NCBI GenBank assembly: GCA_022606135.1
Contig: JABYQN010000014.1
Coordinates: 124,001-188,000 of the forward strand
Direction of reading: 5' to 3'
Source of the DNA: Fomes fomentarius
Taxonomy: Eukaryota; Basidiomycota; Agaricomycetes; Polyporales; Polyporaceae
DNA length: 64,000 bases
Made by a program: the position numbers and the translations under genes. The notes beneath the pieces are model-generated. The model searched no databases and was not told the origin of the DNA. It worked only from the letters and a program-made list of their open reading frames with translations. Below, one piece after another: positions 44,923 through 55,799 of the stretch. Position 1 is the stretch's first letter. The number at the start of each line of letters is the position of its first letter.

Positions 44923-46866
44923 ATGGCCACCCTCACTCACCTTCGCTCACTCTACGCGACGGTCGGCATCGCGCTCGAGAACATTGAACGCGTCTTTCGC
45001 AGGAACAACCTTGACTTCCCTTCTCCCGACGTCCCTATCTACAAGAACGACGTCGGCCCCACTGATGCGGGCGTTCAACTTACCAACGACCCAGCGATCA
45101 TACAAGCTACCAACTACATCACTTCGGCATGCAGCCAACTTACCAGCGCGGTACACAACTCATTCTTCCGCTTCGTGGATGATTTCTCCGTGGTACGAGT
45201 CGCTGACGTTGCCAGTACTCCTCTCATCTGTTCGCTGTTTTCCCGCTAATATCAGTGTCTTAAACTTCGCAGTACTTCCTTACCACGTGTCTGCACTTCT
45301 TGGAAGCCACTCACACAGTGGAGATCCTGCGCGAAGCAGGGCCAGATGGCTTTCACGTTGATGAGCTCGTCCGCCGGATTGACCACATCCGTGCCGCTCC
45401 CGGCACGGTGGTCAAACCTCTCGACTCGTCACACGTAGGTGAGTTGTGCTATGATGCCTTACTTGCAAGGACACTCGACCGATCAGGGCTCCACCTGTAG
45501 CTCACATCTTGCGACTCCTCGCTACTCACGGATACACTCGTGAAGTCCATCCCAACGTGTTCGCAAACAATCGCCAGTCCAGCATCATCGACACTGGCAA
45601 GACCCCGGAGGCCATCCGTCATGCGTGCGTCCACAGATTACTTTTCTTCTATCACATGGTGGGCGCTGAACTCATCACTTCCTAAGTCCGGAGAACAAGT
45701 ACGATGGAACGGACGGCATCGCAGCATTGCTTTCTACGTCGTGAGTCTCCCCTGGATGCATAAGTCTGTTGGAGACTCTATCCGAACTGTCTATCTAGGT
45801 CTGGCGAGGCTTTCCGGTCGGCGTCGTACCTGACCGAGTTCCATCTCTCGCCACACTCCGGCGCCAACTATGAGACGTTGTTCAGCTATGCGTACCGGAC
45901 GGACGAGAGCTTCTACGCATGGCTCGAGCATCCTGAGAACGCCTTCCGTCTCACACAATTCTCCCGCTCGATGTCTGCGGGACGGGCTGCGGAGGGTCGC
46001 TTGGACATCTCTGACACTGCTGGTGCGTCATGATCACCATGTGAGAGACTGCTAGTCTTATGGCCCCTTCGTATGCGTAGTAATCCCATGGCACACCCTT
46101 GCCAAAGACTCCCTCGTCGTAGACGTCGGCGGCGGGATAGGCTCCGTATCAGTTCAGATCGCGCTCGCACAGCCCCACCTCCGCTTCATCGTCCAGGACC
46201 GCGCAGAGACAATCAAGGTCGCACCTTCAGTGTGGAGTGGGAAGCACAAGGAATTGTTCGATTCGGGGCGAATCTCATTTCAGGAGCAAGACTTCTTTCA
46301 AGAGCAGCCGCAGGGTCAGACTCCCGCTGTCTACCTGGTGACGCGGGTGGTGCATAACTTGTCGGACGAGAGGTGCAAGCAGTACGTCCATGGTCGCTAC
46401 AGCCTACATTTCACTAGCATGCGGACACGCATCACTGACAACGTTGCCTGCACGCTTCTAGGCTCCTGTCAAAGCTGCGCGTAGGCGCGAACTCGGACAC
46501 GAAGCTCCTGATCGTCGACCATATCCTCCCACTCGCCTGTCACGACCCGACGCCCTCAGCGCCAAACTCGCAGTCTTCACTCGTACCCGCGGACTCGCCC
46601 CTCCTCCCGAACCTCGGCAAAGCATTTGTCGGGTCCTACCAGTGTGATCTCCTCGTGCGTATCCGTCGTCTCTCCCCTTCCGATTCACCAGGCCTGCCCA
46701 CGCTGAACATGCCCCGGTTACATGACAGATGTCGGTGATGTTTGGCGGCAAGGAGCGAACGGCGGGCGAATTCGTCGACCTTGCCCGTGCGACTGGATGG
46801 AAGGTCACCGGTATCGAGCGTGGAGAGGGGACGCTGTTCGGGTACACAATATGTGTTCCCGTATAG
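44923..46866 (+). CDS. SAM-dependent O-methyltransferase (plant-type fold), 8 exons, 489 aa
   Basis: Transfers a methyl group from S-adenosylmethionine to a hydroxyl of a small, probably aromatic or polyketide-like, molecule; substrate unknown. Exons: 44923-45192, 45273-45438, 45501-45624, 45687-45740, 45799-46022, 46081-46381, 46462-46654, 46729-46866; 490 codons in frame. N-terminal dimerisation/winged-helix part at about 1-230 (VAHILRLLATHGYTREV). SAM loop VVDVGGGIGSVS near residue 287, then PHLRFIVQDRAETI. The catalytic His is in VVHNLSDERCKQ. The C-terminal GGKERTAGEFVDLARATGWK is typical of the family. The start is the Met of MATLTHLRSLY; an upstream in-frame extension to 44788 lacks family sequence. 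Convergent to F-box copy C; dead relatives lie behind copies A and B. Confidence 0.88.
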
Positions 46867-47726
46867 ATTTTGCTCGAGATGCCTGACTGGTCTCAACGAC
46901 TAAGTTCAGTGCGGATTGACGCTATGCCCGTTCAACCGGCAAGTGGCTCAGAGTTCAACAAAATAGCAATATCTGTAATGTGTAGTGTTAGCAATCTATC
47001 TTCGATTGTGCGGATTGCGAGAACAGTGGAATCTGGGGTAAATACTGCTTTACATAAGTGCTTAGTAAGAAATTAAAGAGGCGTGGTCAATGTGGGCGTC
47101 ATCACTTTCCACCAGTGAGGCCTAGTGAGGCCTAGTGAGGCCTGAGGGCTTGCGGTAACAGTCGAACTTATCGTATTGCAGTCAGTCCTCGCACCTTCCC
47201 ACTCGCGTGCTGTGAAAACAAATTCGAGGTTTCACATAGATATAATAACACAGACAGTCAAGATAATGACACACCTGCAACGGACCTAATGACTACCACA
47301 CAAGCTTGAACAACGAGATCCACTGGTGTAAAAACGGGGTAGTATCTCATTTATGATGTCCCATTACACATTCGCATGGAGTCTCCCCATGGCATACCCT
47401 CCCACACATATCCGAGTCTCGGTGCACATCCCCGCAGGTTCGTACAAAACCGCGAGCAGACCATTAAGTAGCTATGGCCTGCAGGCTGCAGACCGGGTAG
47501 GGCAGCACGAGGAATTGGGGTGAGTCACATACCGGGCACAGGACTTCGCAGCCGGGAGGTCTGACGCTTGCTCTATACGAGGCCATGACCATCGCTGATG
47601 CATCCCAGGATCCTGTCTCAGCTGCGCATAGACACGACGGCAGGGACGTTCTGATCTCGGTCAGACCTCGTGGGACTCGGGTGCCCTGGTGCAATCAGAG
47701 AAAGCACGTTTCTGTAGAGCCCGTGT
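46867..47726. other. Intergenic between methyltransferase and F-box copy C
   Basis: No gene. A short tandem array (cctagtgagg, three full units) lies at about 47115-47146. The stretch 47600-47700 matches the downstream flanks of copies A and B (gctgcgc..agac, acg, acgttctgatctcggtcagacctcg) in opposite orientation, marking the edge of the copied module. Confidence 0.55.
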
Positions 47727-49983
47727 GATTTACCGAGTTACACATAACTTGTTCCACGGAAGGCGCCAGCTTATGCAGGTACTCCATATCACTGGGTCTG
47801 AGAATTGGGGCGTGGGGGGAAAGTGATAGTTCCAGTCCAGGCTTAGCATCGCCAAAGGGTGTCCATGCTCTTTACGCAACCAAAGGGCATTGGGCATGGC
47901 CCAAAACTCGGTCTCTACCTTCCGTACGACAATCCACACCACAATGTCGATGGACTTGAGGCACAGACATGGTACCACAGCGTGGTAGTTGATCGGTGAA
48001 GGTAGGGAAGACGCCGGTGAGGAAGACTTGGGCTGCGGTTGGAGCACCTCCCAAAATCTGTGACTGGAGGACCATCCAGCTAGGGCTATCGGTCGGGATA
48101 GTGCGCAAACGGATTCTGCCAGGTGGCTCTCGATACAAGGCTGAAATGGTATCCTTGCACACACAGCGATATCAGACGGGCAGTGGGTAGAATGTGGGTG
48201 AGCTCTTGACAAGCCCGATCAAGGAGCTTCCCGGCATCTCCAATACTGCGGACAGTCAAGGAGAGGTCGAATGAATTCGTATAGTCGCAATTGCACGCTC
48301 GAAGAGCGATGACAGGCTGGTAACAAGAAGTGTCTCGAGTGTCAACTATCACGTCCACAGAGGTCGTGTCCATCCCCATTGGCAGGATGCTTGATGGATC
48401 GGATGGAAGAAACCTGGTAAATAACTTGTTTAGAACGGTGTCGGATACCGCGATGTTGATCACAATTGCAATAGACGTGGCTGATGGTATGTGGAGCCGA
48501 GCAAAGATCTGCGAGGTGTACTCGTAGTTCCCAAAGCTCAATTCGCCTTTTGTAGCCAGGGCAAGGAGATGAGACGTCCAGGGTCCGACGGCCCATCTAC
48601 ATTTCGGGTTTCGTGAACATCAACGAAAAGCTGTTCAAGGCTCGGCATTGATCCCACGATGTAAAGAAATCATGTTACTGGCAATGGCAATGACCCAACA
48701 TGATGGCGCAAGTCGAGTAGGTGGAGAGGAGGAAAGTGCGACAGGTCTTGGGGAAGATCGCAGCCATACAAAGTTAGACTGCGCAGCTGAGGAATTCGCT
48801 GTGATTCCAAACCCCGCTCCAGAAAAGGGCTGTGATCAGCCCGGATGTACAGATGTTCCAAAGCTGGCCAATGACTGGTTGACGAAAAGACATATGAGAC
48901 ACCTATGAGGGAAAGGGCCTGTATCTTGGACAACAGCGAGCAGAGGAGTGATTATGTCACGGACACGGTACCAGCGCCTCCTTTAGCGCCTCTTTTTCGT
49001 CACTTTGTCACCATTTTGTCACACCTTGTCACCCTTTGTTACCCCAGTCACTCCGGTAGCTACCCACTTCCCCTTTCATCCTTACCCTTTTTCTCGGTTC
49101 TGATCCTCCCCTTCCGTTTCCTGTATGACTCATTTTCATTCATTCTGACTCCCATACCCATATGACTCCCCATAACTCACTCCCCATCACTGTTTGGCAT
49201 TGTTTGACCCCCAGTAGTATATAAGACCAGTTAGCGCCCTCCCTAGTCCCCATCTCGACCTCTTGGTCACTGGGACTAGGTGAGTAGAATCCCCCACCTG
49301 TATGCATACTCTCTGTACTAATAGATAACTTGGTCACTGGGACTAGTCTGTTGCATTGTGCCTGAAGACTAGCTTTTGACAATTTTGTGCCTTGGAGCCA
49401 GTCGTTGCTTTGTCCTTGTCGAGTTTGTCCCCCTCTCTCTCTCTTTCCCTCTATCATCCCCACTCTGCCTTTCGGCTCCTTGCCGCCTCGCCCTATCGAT
49501 CGCTGCCGACCAGCGTCTAGGGGCTCCGCGTCAAGTCGCCGCGACAGATTTCATGCGACGAGATAGCCACTGTTCAAGAGGAAGGTCCACGGGGAGCTCA
49601 ACACTTCGCGCCACACACAGAGCAAACCATTTGGGGTTGGAGCATAGGCCAATAATTCGCCGTAAGCTAGGGGTGGAGCATACCACCCTGCGCCAATGGC
49701 GGCATACGGGGAGAACGTTCTCAGTCCACCTCGCCGCCACTCCGGCTGAAAGGGCCTCTTCGGGTGTGGGAGGTATGTCTATGGCAAGTTTGAGAATTTC
49801 GAGCAAGATCTCCACGGGCAGCTGATTGATGTCCATCATGCCATTGAGCTGCTCGTCTAGGTCTGCGATCCTCCGTCGGACGGCATTCTTCTGCGGCCGA
49901 AGAGCTCCGACAAGTTGGTCGGATAGCGTACCCCGCTGCTCGCGAAGTCCTCGCCGATCGTCTTCAGAATCGGATGCGGGCAT
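47727..49983 (-). pseudogene. F-box gene copy C, frameshifted and split by a solo LTR
   Basis: Third member of the A/B family, in opposite orientation. The 5' part runs from the ATG at 49983 (DSEDDRRGLREQRGTLSDQL; F-box LPVEILLEILKLAIDI, LPVCRHWRRVVCSTPSLRRI) to about 49552. The LTR follows (48955-49546). Coding homology resumes at about 48949 (LLSKIQAL.., WPALEHLYIRAD) and continues to about 47730 in at least three different frames (breaks near 48660, 48560 and 48090). The last recognisable part is IVVWIVVRKVE, WLRKEHGHPLAMLSL. Multiple frameshifts beyond the insertion show long-standing decay, older than that of copy A. Confidence 0.82.
48955..49546 (+). mobile_element. Solo LTR, probably Ty3/gypsy type, 592 bp
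   Basis: Starts TGTCACGG and ends GCGACA, with short TGTC...GACA termini. The flanks are GATTA (48950-48954) and GATTT (49547-49551), a 5-bp target duplication with one mismatch; the paralogs A and B show the undisrupted site. A TATA-like tatataag at about 49218 and a duplicated cttggtcactgggactag (about 49262 and 49330) fit a plus-oriented promoter and R region. No gag, pol or primer site adjoins, so the element was reduced by recombination between LTRs. The superfamily is inferred from size and terminal sequence only. Confidence 0.8.
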
Positions 49984-50348
49984 AGAGGTTAATGCTAGTG
50001 TTATTCTTGGTCAGATTTTCGCCATCTGTATCGGTGCGTAGCGTGAGACCTACATGTGGACCTAGCGCCGTTTCTACTATAGTAGTCGCGGTTGTCGCGA
50101 TAGAGCCGTTCAACTAACTGACTTTGGATTGCTTCGATATGGAGCCCGTGGAAGAACAAGTCAACGTGGAGAGGCGTGGTAGCGGTGGTTGTGGAGGATG
50201 GTTGAGCGAAGCGAGCATTTCATGGGTGCTCGGCGTCGTTGGTGCGCCCAGCCTCCAGGCGACAAACAAGTACAAATGAACGTGTGGTCGGGCGCCTCTA
50301 CCTTGACGACACACACTAAGTACCTCTTATACGCTCGCGAAAGCTACG
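49984..50348. other. Upstream flank of copy C
   Basis: 49984-50130 is the inverted counterpart of the regions before copies A and B (shared gactttggattgctt and the gtaggtctcac..acgca words). It marks the 5' end of the duplicated module. No gene. Confidence 0.55.
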
Positions 50349-51221
50349 ATGGATGATATCTGGGTTAGATTACAGGTGTTCTAATCTCCCGCCTTCTTAT
50401 AATGGCTTAGCTTAACATGCATATAGGACCTATCTGGATTCTTCCAGCGGTTGCTGATCATCGGCCTTACACGCCCTCTACAGGGCACGCACAACATCAG
50501 AACATTCTACTTCAACATACCGTGGATAGTCAAGGTCACGAAGCGCACAACCAGCACGGAAGCGCATGCCCTACGCTACCTTCACTCAATGGGCCTCGAT
50601 ATCCCGATCCCAAAGCTCATATTCTCTTGCGTGTACCGCGGCACAACGTACACCGTCATGACTCGCGTTCCCGGCAGAAACATGCATGCGATCGCCAACG
50701 ACATAACTCCCGATGTCATCCAAACTATCGCAAGCGAGGTCTCGACCGTGCTTAACAAACTGGACACTCTGCGCCAGGCGCCGTCAGACGCCGGGAAAGT
50801 CATGATGAGCGCATCCGGACACAATCTCCCCGACCCCGTTTTCTTCTTTGAAGAACGTTCCGGCCCTTATATCTCCCTTATCGAACTCTGGGTACATTGT
50901 GGCGAATATTCTAGCATAGACAAGATGCAAGACGACGTTGACGTGCGCACCCTCGACATAATGGCTGCAGACCCCATCCGTTATGTCCATCCGGATTTGC
51001 GTTGTTACAACATCATCGTCCGCGATGGCCACCTTTCCGGAATCATCGACTGGGAAGATTCGGGCTGGTTTCCTTCATCCTGGCAAGTGCATACAATGCG
51101 CTGGCCGCGTGTTGGGTGCAGCGGACCCTGGTTGCAGTATTGGCTCCGGTACCGGTTCTCCAAGGAAGCCGAAGCTGCGTATGCCGCGTCGAAGTCATTC
51201 TTGATCAAGTCCCCCGTATGA
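50349..51221 (+). CDS. APH-fold (aminoglycoside/choline-kinase-like) phosphotransferase, 266 aa
   Basis: A member of the large fungal PF01636-type kinase family with unknown small-molecule substrate. The core reads TFYFNIPWIVKV (ATP-lysine strand), SMGLDIPIPKLIFSC, TYTVMTRVPGRNM, then the catalytic loop HPDLRCYNIIV (about residue 188) and IIDWEDSGWFP (metal-binding Asp, about residue 208). The long open frame begins without ATG after an acceptor-like ttcttccag at 50447. A first exon 50349-50375 (MDDIWVRLQ) followed by an intron 50376-50447 gives 267 codons in frame and fits the family start. The protein is short for the family: the glycine-loop region is brief and the C-terminal helical part after KSFLIKSP is missing, so it may be a reduced or decaying copy. 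Confidence 0.7.
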
Positions 51222-52780
51222 TTATCTGGGTAGGTGAGACCGTCCGTGGCGCGCACGATTTTCGAATGCTGACCATATCTTAGCTGGGACCAAGTGATTC
51301 ATGGAGGATTTCATCGTGTATTAGTCACTAACAGGGGCTCGTGGTTGAACGTTGAACCTAAAGACTCGCGAGATGTGTGATGCGCCCCCCACAATTGTCG
51401 CCGAAAGCACTTGCTTCCCCTCCGTACAACGCCATTTCACCCAGGCCATTCATGACACCTACCGCGATTCCGTCGAACAACAGCAGTCTCACGACGCAAC
51501 CCTAGACGATGCAGAATCCCCTTCTCTATCACCATCTGCAAAGAGCCGCCCCCACTTGTAATTCTCAAATCCACTGTAACTGGCATGGTCTTCTTGCCAG
51601 TCCTCCCCAAAACCCCTGGGCACGCGACTTTCCTTCGAAATGTTCACAAGTACGATAGACACGCCGATGGATTTGAGTATGGCGGGGATAGTGCACTAGA
51701 CCAAATTGGTATCGGATGCAGGCGTGGCACCGTGTTCATCAAGTTCTACGCACCATGTTCGGTGACTATAAGAAGCTTGCCCCCACTTGGCTCCTCTCAC
51801 AAATGAGGTCAACTTCTACGACGCGCACCTCGCGCCATGCCAGGAGTACAACGTCAACGCTCGTTTATGCGAACCAGGACGACATGCACTTCGAGTATAG
51901 CTTCAAGGGGCCGCAAGCTTGAGCAGCTCGTCGCGTTCCAGACGACCGCGCCCGCGCTGGTCGCGATGAGCATGCTGCAGACTCACTTCGTCGCAAACTG
52001 CTCAGAGCACCTATTTGCTCTTGAGGCATTCGGAGCCCTCCGAAGACAGTCAGGGCAGGAGAAAGGATGATATGATATGAGTGATTATCGATTGCATTCA
52101 CTGCAAACGGCGCGGCGGCGACGTGCCATCCGCTTCCCTTGCGTTGAAAGACACAGTGACCGTCATCACACGACGCGTGTGTACTTGAGGAACTTTCCGG
52201 CGGGGACTTGCATGCCAATGACGAAGTTCTTGATGGTGGTCTCGGGGAAGGGCCATACTGTGGCTAGCATTCAGTCGAATATGGCCACCCCTCAACCAAC
52301 TTCACGCAAGAACAGCGCGATCAGTAGGGGTTGAAGGGGTCGAGTCCGAGTCCGAGGTGCTGGAGCTCGACGCCGAAGACGACACCGACGCCAACGTCGC
52401 GCGCGGGTTCGCGGTGACGGTAACCACAGACGTGCTAGCCGCCGTCGCTCTATGCATGACGGGCTACGACAGCGTCACTGCGTCACTGCATAACAGACCA
52501 CAAATTCCACAGGTCCAAGGGCGGGTATCTTGCGATAAATTGGAAAACACAAACACGGCGTCGGAAATCCGAACGCCCTCAACCATCGCTCATTCGTGCC
52601 TCATTGTCCGAGTGGCACTTCTAAATTTATACAAAGGGTATATATTTGCAACAACAGAGTGTCAGGAAGCGACCATAGCATACTCATACGCGACCCGAGT
52701 CTATTTGTCTTCCGCTCCACCTACGTATCCACCAGGGTATTTCCCATGCCGTGAGCAAGGCGAGCCGTCCTGCAAGGTGT
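51222..52780. other. Gene-poor stretch with decayed coding fragments
   Basis: Plus-strand pieces in different frames read HKYDRHADGFEYGGDSALDQ (about 51640-51705), FGDYKKLAPTWLLS (about 51755), then VAFQTTAPALVAMSMLQTHF (about 51930-51990). They keep an order and look like one decayed protein gene that I do not recognise. A minus-strand piece ETTIKNFVIGMQVPAGKFLK at about 52195-52240 may be another. No intact gene can be built. Confidence 0.4.
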
Positions 52781-53828
52781 TCACAGCCCAGCAAGCACAG
52801 CAGCAGCAAGCGCGCTCCCGACCGAAACCGCCACCGCCACCGCAACCGCAACACCAACCCCGACACTACCTCGGTTCCTCGACGCGGCGTTGTCCAACGT
52901 CACCCCGCTCGGAAAGACAGGGGTGCTCGCCCCGGCGGCCGCCTGCGTCCCCGTCGCGGGCACGGGCAGGGTGTGGCTCACGATGAGCGTCGTCAACGCA
53001 CTGCCGGAGGAGGAGGTTCCGTTCCCGCTTGCACTTGCGTTGGCGCCGCCATTCGTGCTGTTGGTGTTGCTGTCAGCGACTGTCGCGTTGAGGCTCGTCG
53101 TCGAAGTGGACGCGGCTGCCGGGGAGGGACTCGGAGGAGGAGGGATCGACGGCGCGCTGCTGCTGCTGGTCACAGGTACAGCAGGTTTGGTGGAAGTCTT
53201 GGGCACGAAGGAGGAGGTGGGCGGAGACGGGGTCTTGGTCAGAGCAGGTGGATGAGGCGCGGTAGCGGTGGTGGAATGTAACGGTGAAGGAGGAGGCTTG
53301 GGTGCCGTGGTATGCCGGAAGGTGGACGTGGTAGAGGCGGGCCGGACAGTGACAGTGACAGTGATGGTGGGAGGAGGGATGGAGGAGTGTGCTGACGAGG
53401 GTATACTACTGCGTGCTGTGACCGTCACCGTTGATGTGACCGGCACAGGGACGGTCGCGGTGACACTGACAGTGGTGTGCGACACGGACACGGACGCGGA
53501 CACGGACGACGCAGAGGAGAGGCGGGAGAGCGTCACCGAGGAGGCGGTGCTGAAGCTCTACACAGAGAAGGATTATCAGCGAAAGGTTGTACTAGACTGG
53601 AGATGGAGGGGACTGAGCATACCAGGTGGTCCACCACTGCGCTCACAAGGTTGGCGATCGGCTCAGTCTCCGCGACGCGGCGCTCGACGACCCCAGCTTG
53701 GACTAGAGGCGACGCAGAACGGAGTTAGAGCTGCAGCAGTCGATCCTCGCGCGGATCCCAAGCCACAACATACCTTGAGCCGCAGCGCATGCCACGACCA
53801 CCGCGATGAGCGCTCTAAAGTACTGCAT
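52781..53828 (-). CDS. Mucin-like GPI-anchor-type secreted protein 1 of the cluster, 3 exons, 303 aa
   Basis: Exons in reading order: 53828-53774, 53702-53623, 53557-52781 (304 codons with stop). Signal peptide MQYFRALIAVVVACAAA. After a short charged region (VVERRVAETEPIANLVSAVV) the protein is almost entirely Ser/Thr/Val/Pro: alternating TVSVTATVPVPVTSTVTVT, then Pro/Thr blocks, with several Asn-X-Ser/Thr sites (NATVADSN, NSTNGG). The C-terminus is a long hydrophobic helix (VGVAVAVAVAVSVGSALAA) typical of a GPI signal. Likely an O-glycosylated cell-wall or plasma-membrane stalk. Same exon plan (short signal exon ending in phase 1) as the next three genes on this strand. No catalytic domain seen. 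Confidence 0.8.
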
Positions 53829-54924
53829 GGGTTCCAGGGAGGCAGGGAGCAGCAGCAAAGAGTGTGGTGCAGGTCGGATGGGCTCAGGGCGAGGCTCGAC
53901 GCGTGAGGCAAGTCGGCTCAGCTGCCCTGTTTGCTGCCTTTATGCTGCATACAGTGACCAGTGACCAGGTACAGGGCCCCTCCAAGTCAAACTTGAAATC
54001 TGTCAACGCTCCCGGCTCTGTCACCGACGTGTGCGTGCTTCCCCCATTGTGCCGGTCTTCCCTTTCTGGCGCCGTGTTCGCGGTGCCTTGCCGCGTCATA
54101 CAGACCATTAGGAGCAACGATTACTCTATACTCACTCGAGGGCCGGGGAGCACAAAGAATCCAGCGCAAGGTGAATCAAGAAGCACTGAGAACTGCACGC
54201 AAGTCCGAGTTCGCGAACCCGAGTCGCCTATGAATATGATATGAATGCGAGTCAGGGACAGAGGGCCTGAGAGACTGCTCCTTCAGGAAGCACGCTCCCT
54301 CCGCACCACGCGCAAGCGGACGCGAATCCACGTCGGGGTCCGGTACAGAAGGTCGGTGGGAGTAATGAACATACCATGCTCGTCTGACACGTGTACGCCC
54401 AATCTCCGCAAGGCGTATTGGATCCGATCGAACACGCAGGTCGGATGCAGTAGGAGGATGCCTCGGGAGGTGCATGTAGCGCGAATCTCCGCAGTGGAGC
54501 GTTGATACCAGGGAATCCAACTGCACCCATGATGCGGATACCAGACAGCGACAGCGAGAGGAGAGCCGCGAAGCGTTCTGGCGTGCCGAAGGTTGGGAGG
54601 TTGAATGGAGCACTCGATGGCGGTTGCAAACGAAGGATGAGCAGAGCGACAAGAAAAATAGTATACGTGGTATTCGGGAACGAGCGGACGCGCCCGGGAT
54701 TCTCCGTAGGCACAATCTGTAAAGGATACAGCAGGGAGCAGTAAGGAAGTACTGCACTTGACAGCGTTCGAACACATACACACAACATTTCGACAGATTA
54801 GTAACACGTATATCACACAGAAGACCCGACCAATAGCGCCCAGGGATTTGCAGGCGCTAGTCACACAAGGCCCGTTCCGCAGTGCCGCTCGCACCTTTTC
54901 AGGTGGGAGAGGGATGTCCACAGC
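53829..54924. other. Spacer between GPI-type genes 1 and 2
   Basis: Promoter of gene 1 (cataaag on the minus strand near 53937). All three minus-strand frames are open through 54176-54921, which argues against any one being real; none shows a domain. Confidence 0.4.
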
Positions 54925-55799
54925 TCAGAGGCCGAGAACAACCGCAGCGCCAACGACGACCGCAGCAGCAACGGAAACGCGCGCGTTGAGATTCAAGTCG
55001 ACAGCCCCTCCGTTCGGCGGGTTCACGCCCGTGCCAGCAGTATCGTTGTTCGACGGCGCGGGAGGAGCGACGCTCGGCGTTAAAGCCGGGACAGTCAGCG
55101 TGCTGCTGCTCTGGGTCGCGGGCGCGCCAGAGGCAGCGGTCGAGCTTGCCGTCGGAGTGGACTATGATGGGAAACAACAGATATCAGAATCGTGAGACTG
55201 ACGCATCGCAGGCCGGGAGACACGGGGCAAGGGAGAGAGGAAGGAGAGAGATTTTGAGTACGCACCGAGGTGGTGGAGGTCGTCTTCAACGAGGCTGAAG
55301 TGGAAGACTGCGACGCGGAGTGGGAAATGGAGGAAGAGTCGGAACCGGAGCTGGAGCTGGAGCTGGAGCCGGAGCTGGTTGACTCATGTCCGTTACTAGA
55401 CGTCTTCGAGGAGTGCGACTGCGAGTCAGAAGACGTCAAGCTCGCGCTCGAGCCCGTGGTGGGGCTGACAAGAGTGCCAGAGCTCGACAAAGTAACAGTG
55501 CCCGTGACCGTGACCGTCGACGAGGACAAAGACAATGTGTCAGTGAAGGTGAGGGTTACGTCCTGGCGTTTCAGATGCTGGAAGAACGAGCGATGAGCGT
55601 CAGACGCCGAGACAATGCACACCGTGACCAAAGAGAAGAAACGCACCAAACGTTCAAGATCTTCCAGTACGACACCGACGAGGTCACGGCCCTGGACTGA
55701 AAGCCGGCTCAGGTGCCTTGAAGAATGGATGATACCGCTGGCTTGCTTACCTTGGATCGCGAGCAGGGCCACAGCGAGGAAAGTGGAAAGGCAACGCAT
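54925..55799 (-). CDS. Mucin-like GPI-anchor-type secreted protein 2, 4 exons, 215 aa
   Basis: Exons in reading order: 55799-55751, 55696-55647, 55577-55266, 55161-54925 (216 codons). Signal peptide MRCLSTFLAVALLAIQ. Exon 2 encodes a short charged linker (GRDLVGVVLEDLERL). Exon 3 is a Ser/Thr tract (TLSLSSSTVTVTGTVTLSS, then Ser runs). Exon 4 ends in a hydrophobic GPI-type tail (VSVAAAVVVGAAVVLGL). Little but Ser, Thr, Gly and Val occurs between residues 45 and 150, consistent with a heavily O-mannosylated stalk. TATA-like tatatac at about 55896-55902 on the minus strand lies about 100 bp before the ATG. A paralog in layout, not in detailed sequence, of its neighbours. Confidence 0.8.

Noticed and set aside
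47115..47146. CRISPR-like short repeats
   Set aside because: Three adjacent 10-bp units without spacers in a eukaryotic genome; a simple tandem repeat.
52357..53281. Plus-strand frames rich in Pro, Arg and Gly
   Set aside because: They mirror the Ser/Thr/Pro-coding exon on the minus strand.
54176..54921. Three overlapping minus-strand frames, one with hydrophobic stretches
   Set aside because: All three frames are open at once and none has conserved sequence, so the openness reflects base composition.
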